Shown: positions 1 to 11,158, counted from the first letter of the stretch. The stretch is DNA of 43,397 bases from Nonomuraea terrae (GCF_004348995.1 NZ_SMKQ01000054.1:1-43397); one strand, 5' to 3'. Program-made: numbers and translations. The notes: generated by a model from the letters alone, not told the origin.

Positions 1-70
1 GCCCACCACGCCGCCGCAGCCCGCGCCGCCCCCGGCCGGCCAGCCGAATCCGTCGGGCTCCATCGGCTGA
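1..70 (+). CDS. 3' end of an unknown Pro-rich protein (partial)
   Basis: The frame that starts at base 2 is open to a TGA at 68-70 and encodes a Pro/Gly/Ser/Thr-rich tail with runs such as PPQPAPPPAG. Codons end almost always in G or C, as in real genes here. Only 22 residues are visible, so no function can be given. It looks like a disordered C-terminus of an upstream plus-strand gene. The following 100 bases hold no gene; a TAGAGT hexamer at 140-145 could be the -10 of the next gene. Confidence 0.45.
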   Translation, partial: PTTPPQPAPPPAGQPNPSGSIG

Positions 71-169
71 GACTCCCCGAACACGCGTTCCGGTGACGTC
101 GACTACGTTACGTGAGCGCATTGCCGGGAACTGTGTGCATAGAGTGACCATCTGTTTTCGGGGGGACCT

Positions 170-1270
170 ATGCGCGCATTCCGGGCCGGGCTCCTCGCGG
201 CCTGCTTGCTCGTCGGCCACTGCCCGCCCGCCGTGGCGGAGCCGCGCCCGTCCTCGCGTGAGGTGGAGCGGGCCCGCCAGACCGTACGCGAGCGGTCGAA
301 GGAGCTGGGCCGGACGAACGCCGAGCTGGCCACGGCCCAGGCCCGGCTGGACGAGCTGGCTGCCGAGGTGGGGCGGCTGGTGGAGGCGTACAACGGGGAG
401 CGGGTCCGGCTTCGGCAGGCCGAGGAGGCCCGCACGCAGGCCCAGGCCCGACTGGCGGCGGCCGACGCCGAGGTCGAACGGGTCCGCCAGGACGTCGCCC
501 TGCTGGCCACCGACGACCACGGCGGCCTCGGGCTGATGAAGCCGCTGGTCGGCATGATCCTCGACCAGGGCGGCACGGACGGGTTCCTGCACCGGGCGGG
601 CATGCTCGGGCACCTGAGAAGCGAACGCTCCGCGCTCCTGCGCAACATGCGCGACGCTCAGGAGGTCGCGGCGATCCTGCGGGCGCAGGCGGCCAACGCC
701 CACGCGGCCCAGCGGGCGGCCGCCGAGCGCGCCCGGCTGGCCAAGGCCGCCGCCCGGGAGGCCGTGGCCAGGCAGCGCCGCGAGACCAGGGCTCTGCGGG
801 CCCGTAAGGACAGGCTCCAGCGCAAGGTGGACGCGGCCCGCAGCCGCGCCGAGCTGCTGGCCAGAAAGCGGGCCGCCGCCGCGCGGGGCCTGGTCACCGG
901 CGGCTCGGCCATCGGCGACGTGGCCGCGAACTGGGCGCTCACCCAGCTCGGCAAGCCGTACGTGTGGGCCGCCGACGGCCCCGGCTCCTACGACTGCTCG
1001 GGGCTGACCATGCGGGCCTGGGAGAGGGCGGGCGTGCGCCTCGACCACTGGACCGGCACGCAGTGGACCTCGGGCCCACGCGTGCCGTTCGACCAGCTAC
1101 GCCGCGGCGACCTGCTGTTCTTCGGCCACACCGCCGACTCCTCGGCCATCCACCACGTCGGCATCTACGTCGGGCGCGGCCAGATGGTGCACGCGCCGCA
1201 GACCGGCGACGTCGTGCGGGTGGCCTCGATCTGGCGCGGGGACCTGGTGGGCGCCACCAGGCCCCGCTGA
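170..1270 (+). CDS. Secreted NlpC/P60 peptidoglycan endopeptidase
   Basis: A 366-residue exported cell-wall hydrolase, predicted to cut the peptide stem of peptidoglycan. Residues 1-23 are a signal peptide (MRAFRAG, a hydrophobic core, then AVAEP). Residues ~28-240 are rich in Ala, Glu, Arg and Gln and read as a long coiled coil. Residues ~250-366 are the NlpC/P60 domain. The catalytic triad is visible: Cys276 in YDCSGL, His329 in HHVGIYVG and His341 in MVHAP. A purine-rich GGGGGGACC sits just before the ATG. The architecture (coiled coil plus P60) matches the RipA/CwlO type of actinobacterial hydrolase. It converges on ppa with only 5 bp between the stops. Unlike the second P60 gene of this window at 28826-29860, no c-di-AMP riboswitch is visible upstream. 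Family assignment is secure; the exact bond cut is inference. Confidence 0.93.
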   Translation: MRAFRAGLLAACLLVGHCPPAVAEPRPSSREVERARQTVRERSKELGRTNAELATAQARLDELAAEVGRLVEAYNGERVRLRQAEEARTQAQARLAAADAEVERVRQDVALLATDDHGGLGLMKPLVGMILDQGGTDGFLHRAGMLGHLRSERSALLRNMRDAQEVAAILRAQAANAHAAQRAAAERARLAKAAAREAVARQRRETRALRARKDRLQRKVDAARSRAELLARKRAAAARGLVTGGSAIGDVAANWALTQLGKPYVWAADGPGSYDCSGLTMRAWERAGVRLDHWTGTQWTSGPRVPFDQLRRGDLLFFGHTADSSAIHHVGIYVGRGQMVHAPQTGDVVRVASIWRGDLVGATRPR

Positions 1271-1275
1271 GGAGG

Positions 1276-1767
1276 TCAGTGGTGACCCTCCTCCTTCGCG
1301 CGCCGGAACGAGCGCTCGATCTCGGCCTCGGCCTCGATGCGCCCGACCCAGTTGGCGCCCTCGACCGACTTGCCGGGTTCGAGGTCCTTGTAGACCTCGA
1401 AGAAGTGCTGGATCTCCAGCCGGTCGAACTCGGAGACGTGGTGGATGTCCTGGATGTGGTGCATCCGCGGGTCGGTGGACGGGACACACAGGACCTTGTC
1501 GTCCCCACCCTTCTCGTCGGTCATCCGGAACATCCCCACCGCGCGGCACGTGATGTAGCAGCCCGGGAACGTCGGCTCCTGGAGCAGCACCAGCGCGTCG
1601 AGCGGGTCGCCGTCCTCGCCGAGGGTGTGCTCGATGAAGCCGTAGTCGGCGGGGTACTGCGTGGAGGTGAACAGGAGCCGGTCGAGCCTGATCTTTCCGG
1701 TTTCGTGGTCCACTTCGTACTTGTTCCGTTGCCCCTTGGGAATCTCAACGACAACGTCGAACTCCAC
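1276..1767 (-). CDS. ppa: Inorganic pyrophosphatase (family I, soluble)
   Basis: 163 residues, the usual length for bacterial family I pyrophosphatase. It hydrolyses the pyrophosphate released by biosynthetic reactions and so pulls them forward. The signature DGDPLDA lies at residues 52-58 and supplies the Mg-binding aspartates D52, D54 and D57. Other family stretches are [12 protein letters not shown] (about 37-48) and the acidic region before KVLCVP. The protein is cytosolic, with no signal sequence. The gene is divergent from dacB (84 bp between starts) and convergent with the P60 gene, so it is a single-gene transcript. Synteny ppa - dacB - DUF2342 - tilS - hpt - ftsH is the standard actinobacterial order. 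Confidence 0.97.
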   Translation of the reverse strand: MEFDVVVEIPKGQRNKYEVDHETGKIRLDRLLFTSTQYPADYGFIEHTLGEDGDPLDALVLLQEPTFPGCYITCRAVGMFRMTDEKGGDDKVLCVPSTDPRMHHIQDIHHVSEFDRLEIQHFFEVYKDLEPGKSVEGANWVGRIEAEAEIERSFRRAKEEGHH

Positions 1768-1851
1768 CGCGGTTCCTCCGCTCAGGCCCCCGGGAACCCC
1801 CGGCTGGGCGTTAATGTCTCGTAGGCGAACACAGGAGAGAGGGCAGGCGAC

Positions 1852-3279
1852 GTGGCGCGGCGCGACCGGTGGGTGATGCTGACCACACTCGTCGTGCTCC
1901 AGGCGGTGACGATCGTCATCGGCATCTACGCGATGACCACCGGTCTGAGCCTGGGCACCCTGACGGGCGGGGCTTCACCGACCAGGCCGACGGCGTCGTC
2001 CCCGGCGGAAGGAGCTTCCCCCGTCCCCGTGGTCACCTCCGGGCCTGTGCTGGCCCGGCTTCCGGCGAAGTCCGGAGACGGACCTCTCCCGACTAAGACT
2101 ACTTTGACGCGGCAGCTCACCGACGCGGCGGGGGACCGGGCGCTGGGCGACCGGGTGGGGGCCGTGGTGATCGACACGGTCACCGGGGAGCGGCTTTTCG
2201 GGGTCAATCCCGACGTGGCCATCACGCCGGCCTCCACGACCAAGGTGGTCGTCTGCGCCGCCGCGCTGGCCTCGCTGGGCCCCGACGCCAAACTGGCCAC
2301 CCGGGTGGTCCAGGGCGCGAAGCCAGGCGCGATCGTCCTCGTCGGCGGCGGCGACCCGATGCTCGCCGGGCCGTCGGCCAAGCCGACGTACCCGAAGCAG
2401 GCCAGTCTGAGCGTCCTGGCGGCTCGTACGGCGGCCGCGCTCAAAAAACAAGGCGTTCAAAAAATCACGCTTTCTTACGACACATCGCTCTTTGTTGGGC
2501 CGGCGAAGTCCACCGGGTGGAAGCGGAACTACATCCCCGACGGAGAGGTCGCGCCCGTCCACGCCCTGGCCATGGACGAGGGCCGGCAGGACCCGCGCTC
2601 CAACACGCCCCGCGTCTCCGACCCGGCCGAGCACGCCGCCGAGGCCTTCGCCGGGCAGCTGGCCAAGCGGGGCGTCGCGGTGTCGGGCTCCGTACGCCAG
2701 GCCAAGGCGCCCGCCGGGGCCGCCGAGCTGGCCCGGGTCGACTCCGCCCCGCTCTACGCCCTGGTGGAGCACACCCTCACGCGCAGCGACAACGACTTCG
2801 CCGAGGCTCTGCTGCGGCACACCGCCATCAAGGAGGGCCAGGAGGCGTCGTTCGCGGGCGGCGCCAAGGCCGTGAACACGGTGCTGCGGCGCCTCGGCGT
2901 GGCGCAGCAGGTCACGCTCACCGACGGCAGCGGTCTGTCCATCCAGAACCGCATCGCGCCGAGCACGCTGGCCCAGGTCATCGCCATGGCGGGCTCGCCG
3001 CGGCATCCCCAGCTGCACGCCGTCGCCTCCGGCATGCCGATCGCGGGCTTCTCCGGCACGCTCGGCAACGGCAGCCGGTTCACCACCCGTGACAGCAAGG
3101 ACCAGGTCGGCCTCGTACGCGCCAAGACCGGCACGCTCAACCACGTCAACACGCTCGCCGGGCTGGCCACGACGAAGGACGGGCGGCTGGTCACGTTCGC
3201 GTTCATGGCCGACCGCGTGCCGGTCAACGCCGAGCCGGTGCTCGACCGGCTGGCGGCCATCGTGTCCCGTTCCTCCTGA
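1852..3279 (+). CDS. dacB: D-alanyl-D-alanine carboxypeptidase/endopeptidase, PBP4 type (peptidase S13)
   Basis: 475 residues starting at GTG 1852 behind a GGAGAGAGGG ribosome site. An N-terminal membrane anchor (about residues 8-30) is followed by a Pro/Ser/Thr linker to about residue 80 and then the penicillin-binding domain. All three active-site motifs are present: SxxK as STTK at 128-131, SDN at 312-314 and KTG at 425-427. The enzyme removes the terminal D-Ala or cuts cross-links in peptidoglycan at the outer membrane face. A TAATGT hexamer at 1812-1817 is a possible -10 box, giving a ~27-nt leader. An AT-rich stretch near 2443-2505, with AAA and CAA codons, breaks the otherwise G/C-ending codon pattern. 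The next gene starts 51 bp downstream. Confidence 0.95.
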   Translation: MARRDRWVMLTTLVVLQAVTIVIGIYAMTTGLSLGTLTGGASPTRPTASSPAEGASPVPVVTSGPVLARLPAKSGDGPLPTKTTLTRQLTDAAGDRALGDRVGAVVIDTVTGERLFGVNPDVAITPASTTKVVVCAAALASLGPDAKLATRVVQGAKPGAIVLVGGGDPMLAGPSAKPTYPKQASLSVLAARTAAALKKQGVQKITLSYDTSLFVGPAKSTGWKRNYIPDGEVAPVHALAMDEGRQDPRSNTPRVSDPAEHAAEAFAGQLAKRGVAVSGSVRQAKAPAGAAELARVDSAPLYALVEHTLTRSDNDFAEALLRHTAIKEGQEASFAGGAKAVNTVLRRLGVAQQVTLTDGSGLSIQNRIAPSTLAQVIAMAGSPRHPQLHAVASGMPIAGFSGTLGNGSRFTTRDSKDQVGLVRAKTGTLNHVNTLAGLATTKDGRLVTFAFMADRVPVNAEPVLDRLAAIVSRSS

Positions 3280-3330
3280 GTATGAGACGGCCCTTCGCGG
3301 CTTTACCTCCGAGCACGTACGGTGGACGTT

Positions 3331-4407
3331 ATGCAGGTGATCGACTGGGATCTGGCCGTCACGACCGGTACGCGCCTGGTGCGCCCCGGTCCTCAGGTGA
3401 GCAGGGAGGAGGCCAGGCAGGCCGTCACCGAGCTCCGCACCCTGTCGCGCGAGGCCGAGGGCCACGTGCGCGAGTTCACCAAGATTCACACCGATACCGC
3501 GCCGCAGACCGCGACCGTCGTCGACCGGCCCGGCTGGATCCGCGCCAACGTCGAGGGCTTCCGCGTGGTGCTCGAGCCTTTGACCCAGCGCATGGGCAAC
3601 AGCTCCAACCCGCCGCCGGCCATCGTCTCGGCCGTGGGCTCCCGCATCACCGGCGTCGAGGTCGGGGCCGTGCTGGCCTTCCTCGCCTCGCGGGTGCTCG
3701 GGCAGTATGAGCTGTTCCTCCCGCCCGATCCCACGGGCCAGGAGCCGGCCGGCCGGCTGACGCTCGTCGCGCCCAACATCGTCCACGCCGAGCGCGAGAT
3801 GGGCGTCAACCCCCACGACTTCCGCCTGTGGGTCTGCCTGCACGAGGAGACCCACCGGGTGCAGTTCACGGGCGTGCCGTGGCTGCGCGAATACGTCCGC
3901 GGGCAGATGACCGAGTTCCTGCTCGCCTCCGACCTCGACCTGCCCACCCTGCTGGAGCGCCTGCGCAACGCCGCCGACACCGTGGCCGACGTGGTGCGGG
4001 GCGGCGAGGGCAACCTCATCGACGTCATCCAGTCGCCCGGCCAGAAGGAGATCCTCGACCGGCTGACCGCCGTGATGACCCTGGTCGAGGGCCACGGCGA
4101 CTATGTGATGGACGCGGTGGGCCCGTCCGTGGTGCCCTCGGTGGCCGACATCCGCGCCAAGTTCGCCCAGCGCCGCGAGGGCGGCACCCGCCTCGACCGC
4201 ACCGTCCGCCGCCTGCTCGGCATCGAGCTCAAGATGAAGCAGTACGCCGAGGGCTCCGCGTTCGTGCGCACGGTCGTGGACCGCGTCGGCATGGACGGCT
4301 TCAACAAGATCTGGACATCACCGGAGACCCTCCCGACGCATCAGGAGATCTCCGACCCGACGTCCTGGATCGACCGCGTCATCGGCACCCCGGCGCTCCC
4401 GGCCTGA
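3331..4407 (+). CDS. Zinc-dependent metalloprotease, DUF2342 (zincin-like) family
   Basis: 358 residues from ATG 3331 (361 if GTG 3322 is used). The protein opens MQVIDWDLAVTTGTRLVRPG, the typical start of this actinobacterial family, which has also been annotated as coenzyme F420 biosynthesis-associated protein. The zincin motif HEETH is at residues 171-175 (H171, E172, H175). No signal peptide is seen, so it is probably cytosolic. The substrate is unknown. ATG 3331 is preferred because a TACGGT -10-like hexamer (3318-3323) stands exactly 7 nt before it, the spacing of a leaderless transcript, and because family members begin at this Met. The gene lies between dacB and tilS as in most actinomycetes. 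Family secure, role unknown. Confidence 0.92.
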   Translation: MQVIDWDLAVTTGTRLVRPGPQVSREEARQAVTELRTLSREAEGHVREFTKIHTDTAPQTATVVDRPGWIRANVEGFRVVLEPLTQRMGNSSNPPPAIVSAVGSRITGVEVGAVLAFLASRVLGQYELFLPPDPTGQEPAGRLTLVAPNIVHAEREMGVNPHDFRLWVCLHEETHRVQFTGVPWLREYVRGQMTEFLLASDLDLPTLLERLRNAADTVADVVRGGEGNLIDVIQSPGQKEILDRLTAVMTLVEGHGDYVMDAVGPSVVPSVADIRAKFAQRREGGTRLDRTVRRLLGIELKMKQYAEGSAFVRTVVDRVGMDGFNKIWTSPETLPTHQEISDPTSWIDRVIGTPALPA

Positions 4408-4458
4408 CCCGCCGCCCGCCCGGGTCGGCGGTCGCCGCGGGTGCGGGAGAATGCAGGC

Positions 4459-5463
4459 GTGGGGCCGCATCCAGCCGTAGCCGACGTGCGCAGAGCCGTG
4501 CGTGAGGCGCTGGCCGACGTCCAGCGCGACGCGCTGGTGCTGGCGGCGTGCAGCGGCGGCGCCGACTCGCTGGCGCTGGCCGCGGCGCTGGGCTTCGTTG
4601 CGCCCCGCATGAGCCTGCGCGCGGGCCTGCTCACCGTCGACCACCGGCTGCAGGCAGGCTCGGCCGGACGAGCGGCTACGGTCGCCGAGATCGGCGCGCG
4701 CGACCTCGGCCTCGATCCCGCCGAGGTGCTCACCGTCACGGTCGGCGCCGCGGGCGGGCCCGAGGCGGCGGCGCGGGAAGCCCGCTACGCCGCGCTCGCC
4801 GAGGCGGCCGACCGGCTGGGGGCCGCCGCCGTGCTGCTCGGCCACACCAGGGACGACCAGGCCGAGACCGTCCTGCTGGGCTTGGCCAGGGGCAGCGGGC
4901 CGAGGTCGTTGTCCGGCATGGCCGCCGTGACCGGCCGCTACCGCCGCCCCTTCCTCGACCTGTCCCGCGCCACCACCGTCGCCGCCTGCGCGGCCCTCGG
5001 CCTCGACCCGTGGGACGACCCGCACAACGACGACCCCCGCTACACCCGGGTGCGCGTGCGGCGCAGGGTGCTGCCCGTGCTGGAGGCCGAGCTCGGCCCA
5101 GGCGTGGCAGAAGCGCTCGCCAGGACCGCGAGACTGGCCCGCGAGGACGCCGACGCCCTCGACGAGTGGGCTGAATCGGCGTATCAGAATTGCGCTCTAA
5201 GCGATATCGGCGAGGCCGGAAAGCCGGTGGAGCTGAGCGTCGCCGCGCTGGAGAGGCTGCCCGACGCCGTCAGGCGGCGGGTGCTGCGGCGCGCGGCCAT
5301 CGCCGCCGGAGCCCAGTCGGGGGCGCTCTTCGCCACCCACGTGCTCTCTGTCGACCGGCTGATCACGAGCTGGCACGGGCAGAAGGCCGTTGACCTGCCC
5401 GGGGGTCTGACCGCTGTGCGGCGGTATGGCACCCTGATACTCGCCATCAGTCCCATCCCGTAA
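4459..5463 (+). CDS. tilS: tRNA(Ile)-lysidine synthetase TilS
   Basis: 334 residues from GTG 4459. The enzyme uses ATP and lysine to convert C34 of the CAU-anticodon tRNA-Ile to lysidine, so that the tRNA reads AUA codons. The PP-loop SGGADS begins at residue 32, followed by LLTVDHRLQ and [12 protein letters not shown], all standard for the N-terminal ATP-pyrophosphatase domain. The C-terminal ~100 residues are short, as in other actinobacterial TilS. A GTG at 4441 would add six residues, but GGGAG at 4445-4449 stands 9 nt before GTG 4459 and favours the shorter form. The stop is 10 bp before the hpt start, so the two are probably cotranscribed, as in other actinobacteria. Confidence 0.95.
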   Translation: MGPHPAVADVRRAVREALADVQRDALVLAACSGGADSLALAAALGFVAPRMSLRAGLLTVDHRLQAGSAGRAATVAEIGARDLGLDPAEVLTVTVGAAGGPEAAAREARYAALAEAADRLGAAAVLLGHTRDDQAETVLLGLARGSGPRSLSGMAAVTGRYRRPFLDLSRATTVAACAALGLDPWDDPHNDDPRYTRVRVRRRVLPVLEAELGPGVAEALARTARLAREDADALDEWAESAYQNCALSDIGEAGKPVELSVAALERLPDAVRRRVLRRAAIAAGAQSGALFATHVLSVDRLITSWHGQKAVDLPGGLTAVRRYGTLILAISPIP

Positions 5464-5473
5464 GGAACCACAG

Positions 5474-6025
5474 GTGGACGCTGCCGACATGGGCCACGAC
5501 CTGGAGAAGGTCCTCATCCCCGAGGCCGAGCTCCAAGACAAGATCAAGGAGCTGGCCGGCCGGATCGACGAGGACTACGCGGGCAAGGACGTCCTGCTCG
5601 TGGGGGTGCTGAAGGGCGCCGTCATGGTGATGGCCGACCTGGCCAGGGCGTTGCACGTGCCGGTGCAGATGGACTGGATGGCGGTGTCGTCGTACGGCGC
5701 GGGCACCAAGTCGTCCGGGGTCGTCCGCGTGCTGAAAGACCTCGACACCGACATCTTGAACCGCCACGTGCTGATCGTCGAGGACATCATCGACTCCGGC
5801 CTCACCCTGCACTGGCTGCTGGAAAACCTGAAGTCGCGCAATCCCGCCTCGCTGGAGATCTGCGCCGCGTTGCGCAAACCCGACGCGGTGAAGGTGCCCA
5901 TCGACGTCAAATACGTGGGCTTCGACATTCCCAACGAGTTCGTCATCGGTTATGGGCTCGACTACGCGGAGCGATACCGCAACCTGCCCTTCATCGGCAC
6001 TCTGGCTCCGCACGTTTATCAGTAG
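5474..6025 (+). CDS. hpt: Hypoxanthine(-guanine) phosphoribosyltransferase
   Basis: 183 residues from GTG 5474, with AAGGA 7 nt upstream. It salvages hypoxanthine and guanine to IMP and GMP using PRPP. Visible motifs are GVLKGAV (about 44-50), the flexible-loop stretch [11 protein letters not shown] (72-82) and the PRPP-binding [13 protein letters not shown] (99-111) with the acidic pair E103-D104. Downstream are [15 protein letters not shown], typical of bacterial Hpt, and the base-binding region. It follows tilS by 10 bp. The 236 bp between its stop and ftsH hold the ftsH promoter and leader and no convincing gene. Confidence 0.97.
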   Translation: MDAADMGHDLEKVLIPEAELQDKIKELAGRIDEDYAGKDVLLVGVLKGAVMVMADLARALHVPVQMDWMAVSSYGAGTKSSGVVRVLKDLDTDILNRHVLIVEDIIDSGLTLHWLLENLKSRNPASLEICAALRKPDAVKVPIDVKYVGFDIPNEFVIGYGLDYAERYRNLPFIGTLAPHVYQ

Positions 6026-6261
6026 CGTTCGCACATGGCCGGGAACACCGCGCGACGTGACGTACGTTGAAAGGGCAAGGCCGGTGTAGCGGGCGGGTCC
6101 CTCCGTGCGCTCTGCCGGTGTACCTTCAGACTCTTGGAGGGTGACCGCGTGTCGCCTTCGGGTAGTCAGAAGTCGCGGTGCCGGATGCCGCGGCCCCGGG
6201 CCAGCCCGGGGTTCCAGGCCATGGTCAGGAAGGGACGGGCCCGCAAGGGGTTCCGCATCGG

Positions 6262-8255
<1,994 letters not shown>

Positions 8256-8259
<4 letters not shown>

Positions 8260-8369
8260 CGACACGAGTGAGCGCCGTCGCCCGGAGAAGCGGCAGGAGC
8301 GGAGCGACCAGCGCGGGGCAAGGCGGCGGCGTCCGGCGAGCGAGCGTGCCGAGCGGAGCCAGGCCGTGA
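8256..8369 (+). CDS. Possible 37-residue coupling mini-ORF between ftsH and folE
   Basis: The ftsH-folE gap can be read as a GTG-started frame. Its start overlaps the ftsH stop (GTGA, 8256-8259) and its stop overlaps the folE start (GTGA, 8366-8369). The encoded peptide is Arg/Ser/Gly-rich (for example [16 protein letters not shown]) with no recognisable fold. It may serve only to pass ribosomes from ftsH to folE, or may be chance in GC-rich DNA. The same bases in the folE frame are also open but lack a start codon. Confidence 0.2.
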
Positions 8370-8944
8370 CCGAGCATGACGTCGACCTGGCACGCATCGA
8401 GAAGGCCGTCCGCGAGATCCTCTACGCCATCGGCGAGGATCCCGACCGTGACGGCCTGATCGAGACGCCCGCCCGGGTCGCCCGCGCGATGGCCGAGCAG
8501 TTCTCCGGGCTCGGCCAGACGCCGGAGCAGGTGCTCACCAAGGTCTTCGACGTCGACCACGACGAGATGGTGCTCGTCAAGGACATCGAGGTCTACTCCA
8601 CGTGTGAGCACCACCTGGTGCCCTTCCACGGGCTGGCGCACGTGGGGTACATCCCCAACGCGCGTGGCCAGGTGACCGGGCTGTCGAAGCTGGCCCGGCT
8701 GGTCGACGTGTACGCGCGCCGTCCGCAGGTCCAGGAGCGCATGACCTCGCAGATCGCCGACGCCCTCATGCGGGTGCTGGAGCCGCGCGGGGTCATCGTG
8801 GTGATCGAGGCCGAACACCTCTGCATGACCATGCGGGGCGTACGCAAGCCGGGCGCCAGAACGGTGACCTCGGCGGTGCGCGGCGACTTCCGTACGAGTG
8901 ACAAGACCCGATCCGAGGCGATGGCGCTGATCCTGGGCCGGTGA
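8366..8944 (+). CDS. folE: GTP cyclohydrolase I
   Basis: 192 residues from GTG 8366, with GGAG 7 nt upstream. It catalyses the first step of folate synthesis, GTP to 7,8-dihydroneopterin triphosphate. The zinc ligands of the family are present: C80 and H83 in [12 protein letters not shown], and C153 in [11 protein letters not shown]. The N-terminal [20 protein letters not shown] is the standard signature. It acts in the cytosol as a homodecamer. The gene is the head of a block that runs through folP, folB and folK; folP follows after 58 bp with its own -10-like box. The dephosphorylation gene (FolQ step) is not in this window. Confidence 0.97.
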   Translation: MTEHDVDLARIEKAVREILYAIGEDPDRDGLIETPARVARAMAEQFSGLGQTPEQVLTKVFDVDHDEMVLVKDIEVYSTCEHHLVPFHGLAHVGYIPNARGQVTGLSKLARLVDVYARRPQVQERMTSQIADALMRVLEPRGVIVVIEAEHLCMTMRGVRKPGARTVTSAVRGDFRTSDKTRSEAMALILGR

Positions 8945-8968
8945 CGACCGAACGGGGTACCCACGATG

Positions 8969-8996
8969 TCAACAAGTATGGGGAAGCGCCTAGGCT
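8969..8996 (+). promoter_or_regulatory. Candidate leaderless promoter of folP
   Basis: TAGGCT at 8991-8996 is a TANNNT -10 box that ends 6 nt before ATG 9003. A weak TTGACA-like hexamer TCAACA lies at 8969-8974 with a 16-nt spacer. No Shine-Dalgarno sequence stands before the ATG, so transcription probably starts at or next to the A of the start codon. Confidence 0.45.
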
Positions 8997-9002
8997 TGCC
9001 CC

Positions 9003-9860
9003 ATGACTAGCGTGCCCATCAACGTGCCGGGAGGTGCGGATCGGTGCCTCGTCATGGGTGTGGTCAATGTGACACCCGATTCGTTCTCCGACGGCGGCAT
9101 GTGGTTCGACGAGGCGGTTGCCATCCGCCACGGCCTCGACCTGATCGGACAGGGCGCCGACATCGTCGACGTGGGCGGCGAGTCCACCCGCCCGGGCGCG
9201 GCACGGGTCTCCCTGGAGGAAGAGCTGGCCCGGGTCGTCCCGGTGGTCCGGGCGCTGAGCTCCGAGGGCGTGGTGGTCAGCGTCGACACGATGCGCGCCG
9301 AGGTCGCCAGGGCCTCGGTCGAGGCCGGCGCCAAGATCGTCAATGACGTGAGCGGCGGCCTGGCCGACCCCGAGATGCCGCGCGTGGTCGCCGAGACCGG
9401 AGTCACGTACGTCGTGATGCACTGGCGCGGCCACAGCCATGACATGCAATCCCGCGCCGTCTACAAGGACGTGGTGGCGGAGGTGTGCGCCGAGCTCACC
9501 AAGCGGGTCGACCTCGTCCTCGCGGAAGGTGTGACGCAGGCGCAGATCGTCCTCGACCCCGGCCTCGGCTTCGCCAAGAACGCCGAGCACAACTGGGCAG
9601 TGCTGGCCGGCATCCCCAAGCTGGCCGAGCTGGGCTATCCGCTGCTCGTCGGCGCGTCCCGCAAGCGTTTCCTGGGGCGGCTGCTGGCCGCCCCCGACGG
9701 CACGCCACGGCCGTTCGACCGTAGTGACGACGCCACGATGGCCGTGACGGCGCTGGCCGCGCACGCGGGCGCGTGGTGCGTACGCGTCCACCAGGTGGCC
9801 CCCAACGCCGATGCGGTACGCGTTGCCGCTGCATGGAAGAGAGCCGGAGCAGGCACATGA
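9003..9860 (+). CDS. folP: Dihydropteroate synthase
   Basis: 285 residues. It condenses p-aminobenzoate with dihydropterin pyrophosphate to dihydropteroate and is the sulfonamide target. TIM-barrel signatures are clear: VMGVVNVTPDSFSDGG (N22, D26), GGESTRPGA (58-66), VSVDT, NDVSGG and SRKRFLG near residue 224. No Shine-Dalgarno is seen; a -10 box sits immediately upstream. Its stop overlaps the next start by ATGA, so the NTF2-like gene is translationally coupled to it. No sign of truncation or unusual substitution was noticed in the pterin-binding motifs. Confidence 0.97.
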   Translation: MTSVPINVPGGADRCLVMGVVNVTPDSFSDGGMWFDEAVAIRHGLDLIGQGADIVDVGGESTRPGAARVSLEEELARVVPVVRALSSEGVVVSVDTMRAEVARASVEAGAKIVNDVSGGLADPEMPRVVAETGVTYVVMHWRGHSHDMQSRAVYKDVVAEVCAELTKRVDLVLAEGVTQAQIVLDPGLGFAKNAEHNWAVLAGIPKLAELGYPLLVGASRKRFLGRLLAAPDGTPRPFDRSDDATMAVTALAAHAGAWCVRVHQVAPNADAVRVAAAWKRAGAGT

Positions 9861-10303
9861 GCGTCGACACCGCAGCCATCGAGACGGTCAACCAGGAGTT
9901 CTACGCCGCGATCGAAAGCGGCGACCTCGACAAGATGACGGAGATCTGGGCCGAGGACTCCCCTGACGACCAGGTGACCTGCGTCCATCCGGGCTGGACC
10001 CTCCTCCAGGGCCGCTCCGAGGTGCTGCGCTCGTGGGCGCTGATCATGGCCAACACCACCTACATCCAGTTCGTGCTGACCGACGTCGACACGACCGTGC
10101 TGGGCGATGTGGCCGTGCTGACCTGTGTCGAGAACATCCTGACCGCGGGGGAGGAGGGTGAGGCCAGCTTCGCCGCGGGCAAGGTGGTGGCCAGCAACGT
10201 CTACGTCCGCACCCCACAGGGCTGGCGGTTGTGGATGCACCACGGTTCGCCGGTGCTCCAGGGCGACGACGACGATGAGGAGGAGGGCGAGCTTGAGCGC
10301 TGA
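9857..10303 (+). CDS. NTF2-like (SnoaL-type fold) protein of the folate operon
   Basis: 148 residues from ATG 9857, which overlaps the folP stop. The sequence begins MSVDTAAIETVNQEFYAAIESGDLDKMTEIWAED and continues CVHPGWTLLQGRSEVLRSW, the pattern of the DUF4440/SnoaL_3 NTF2-like cone fold. Positions D24, W31 and H42 are typical pocket residues of that fold. The last ~15 residues are acidic (GDDDDEEEGELE). The family includes ketosteroid isomerase-like and binding proteins, and the role here is unknown. Its conserved position inside the folate block suggests a part in pterin metabolism or a moonlighting product of operon structure. The end overlaps folB by 11 nt. Confidence 0.88.
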   Translation: MSVDTAAIETVNQEFYAAIESGDLDKMTEIWAEDSPDDQVTCVHPGWTLLQGRSEVLRSWALIMANTTYIQFVLTDVDTTVLGDVAVLTCVENILTAGEEGEASFAAGKVVASNVYVRTPQGWRLWMHHGSPVLQGDDDDEEEGELER

Positions 10304-10658
10304 TCGCATCGCCCTCAAAGGCCTGCGGGCCCGGGGGAGGCATGGTGTGCTCGCTGCCGAGCGGGAGCTCGGGCAGGAGTTCGTCGTCGACGCGACGCTG
10401 TTCCTCGACACCGCGCCGGCCGCGGCCGGCGACGACCTCACCAAGACCGTCCACTACGGGGAGCTGGCCCAGGCGCTGACCGAGGTGGTGGAGGGCGAGC
10501 CCGTTCAGCTCATCGAGACGCTGGCGCAGCGGCTGGCCGACGTGTGCCTGGCCAGCGAGCTGGTGCAGCGGGTCGAGGTGAGCGTGCACAAACCGGCAGC
10601 GCCCATCCCGCTGCCGTTCGACGACGTGGTCGTGACGATCGAGCGGAGCCGCGCATGA
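10293..10658 (+). CDS. folB: Dihydroneopterin aldolase
   Basis: 121 residues from TTG 10293, chosen because a strong AGGAGG ribosome site lies 6 nt upstream. An in-frame ATG at 10275 would swallow that site and add an Arg-rich hexapeptide. The enzyme converts dihydroneopterin to hydroxymethyl-dihydropterin plus glycolaldehyde. Visible family features are RIALKGLRARGRHGVLAAE, the GQEFVVDA strand that lines the pterin pocket and the catalytic lysine K100 in SVHKP. It overlaps the previous gene by 11 nt and folK by ATGA. Confidence 0.95.
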   Translation: MSADRIALKGLRARGRHGVLAAERELGQEFVVDATLFLDTAPAAAGDDLTKTVHYGELAQALTEVVEGEPVQLIETLAQRLADVCLASELVQRVEVSVHKPAAPIPLPFDDVVVTIERSRA

Positions 10659-11158
10659 AGGTGGTGCTCTCTCTCGGCAGCAATCTGGGCAACCGGTTCC
10701 AGACGCTGCAGGGTGCCGTGGACACGTTGTTCGACGCGCCGGGGCTCGATTTCGTCAAGGCGTCCTCCGTCTACGAGACCGACCCCGTCGGCGGCCCCGG
10801 CGGGCAGCGGCCGTACCTGAACGCGATCGTGATCGCGGAGACCACCCTGGAGCCGCGCACGCTGCTGGAGCGGGCGCAGGGCGTGGAGAACGCCTTCGGC
10901 CGCGTCCGCGAGGAGCGGTGGGGGGCGCGCACCCTCGACATCGACCTGATCGTGGTGGGCGACACCGTCTGCGACGACCCCGACCTCACGCTGCCTCACC
11001 CCCGGGCACACGAGCGCGCGTTCGTACTGGTGCCGTGGGCGAAGGTCGATCCCGAGGGCGTGCTGCCCGGGCACGGCCGGGTGGCGGAGCTTGCGGCGGG
11101 GCTCGATCGCCAAGGGGTGCGCCTGCGCGACGACCTGAAGCTGCAGAGGCCCGATTGA
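10655..11158 (+). CDS. folK: 6-hydroxymethyl-7,8-dihydropterin pyrophosphokinase
   Basis: 167 residues from ATG 10655, which overlaps the folB stop. It transfers pyrophosphate from ATP to the pterin, making the FolP substrate. The family signatures are LSLGSNLGNR (5-14), SSVYETDPVG (38-46) and the catalytic core RWGARTLDIDLI, with R88, W89, R92 and the Mg-binding aspartates D95 and D97, followed by LPHPRAHERAFVL. The stop overlaps the DUF3180 start as TTGA. Confidence 0.97.
   Translation: MKVVLSLGSNLGNRFQTLQGAVDTLFDAPGLDFVKASSVYETDPVGGPGGQRPYLNAIVIAETTLEPRTLLERAQGVENAFGRVREERWGARTLDIDLIVVGDTVCDDPDLTLPHPRAHERAFVLVPWAKVDPEGVLPGHGRVAELAAGLDRQGVRLRDDLKLQRPD

Noticed and set aside
2440..2465. Programmed frameshift at the A-runs in dacB
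   Set aside because: The A6-C run is not in the phase needed for a -1 slippery heptamer, and the normal frame continues through all catalytic motifs.
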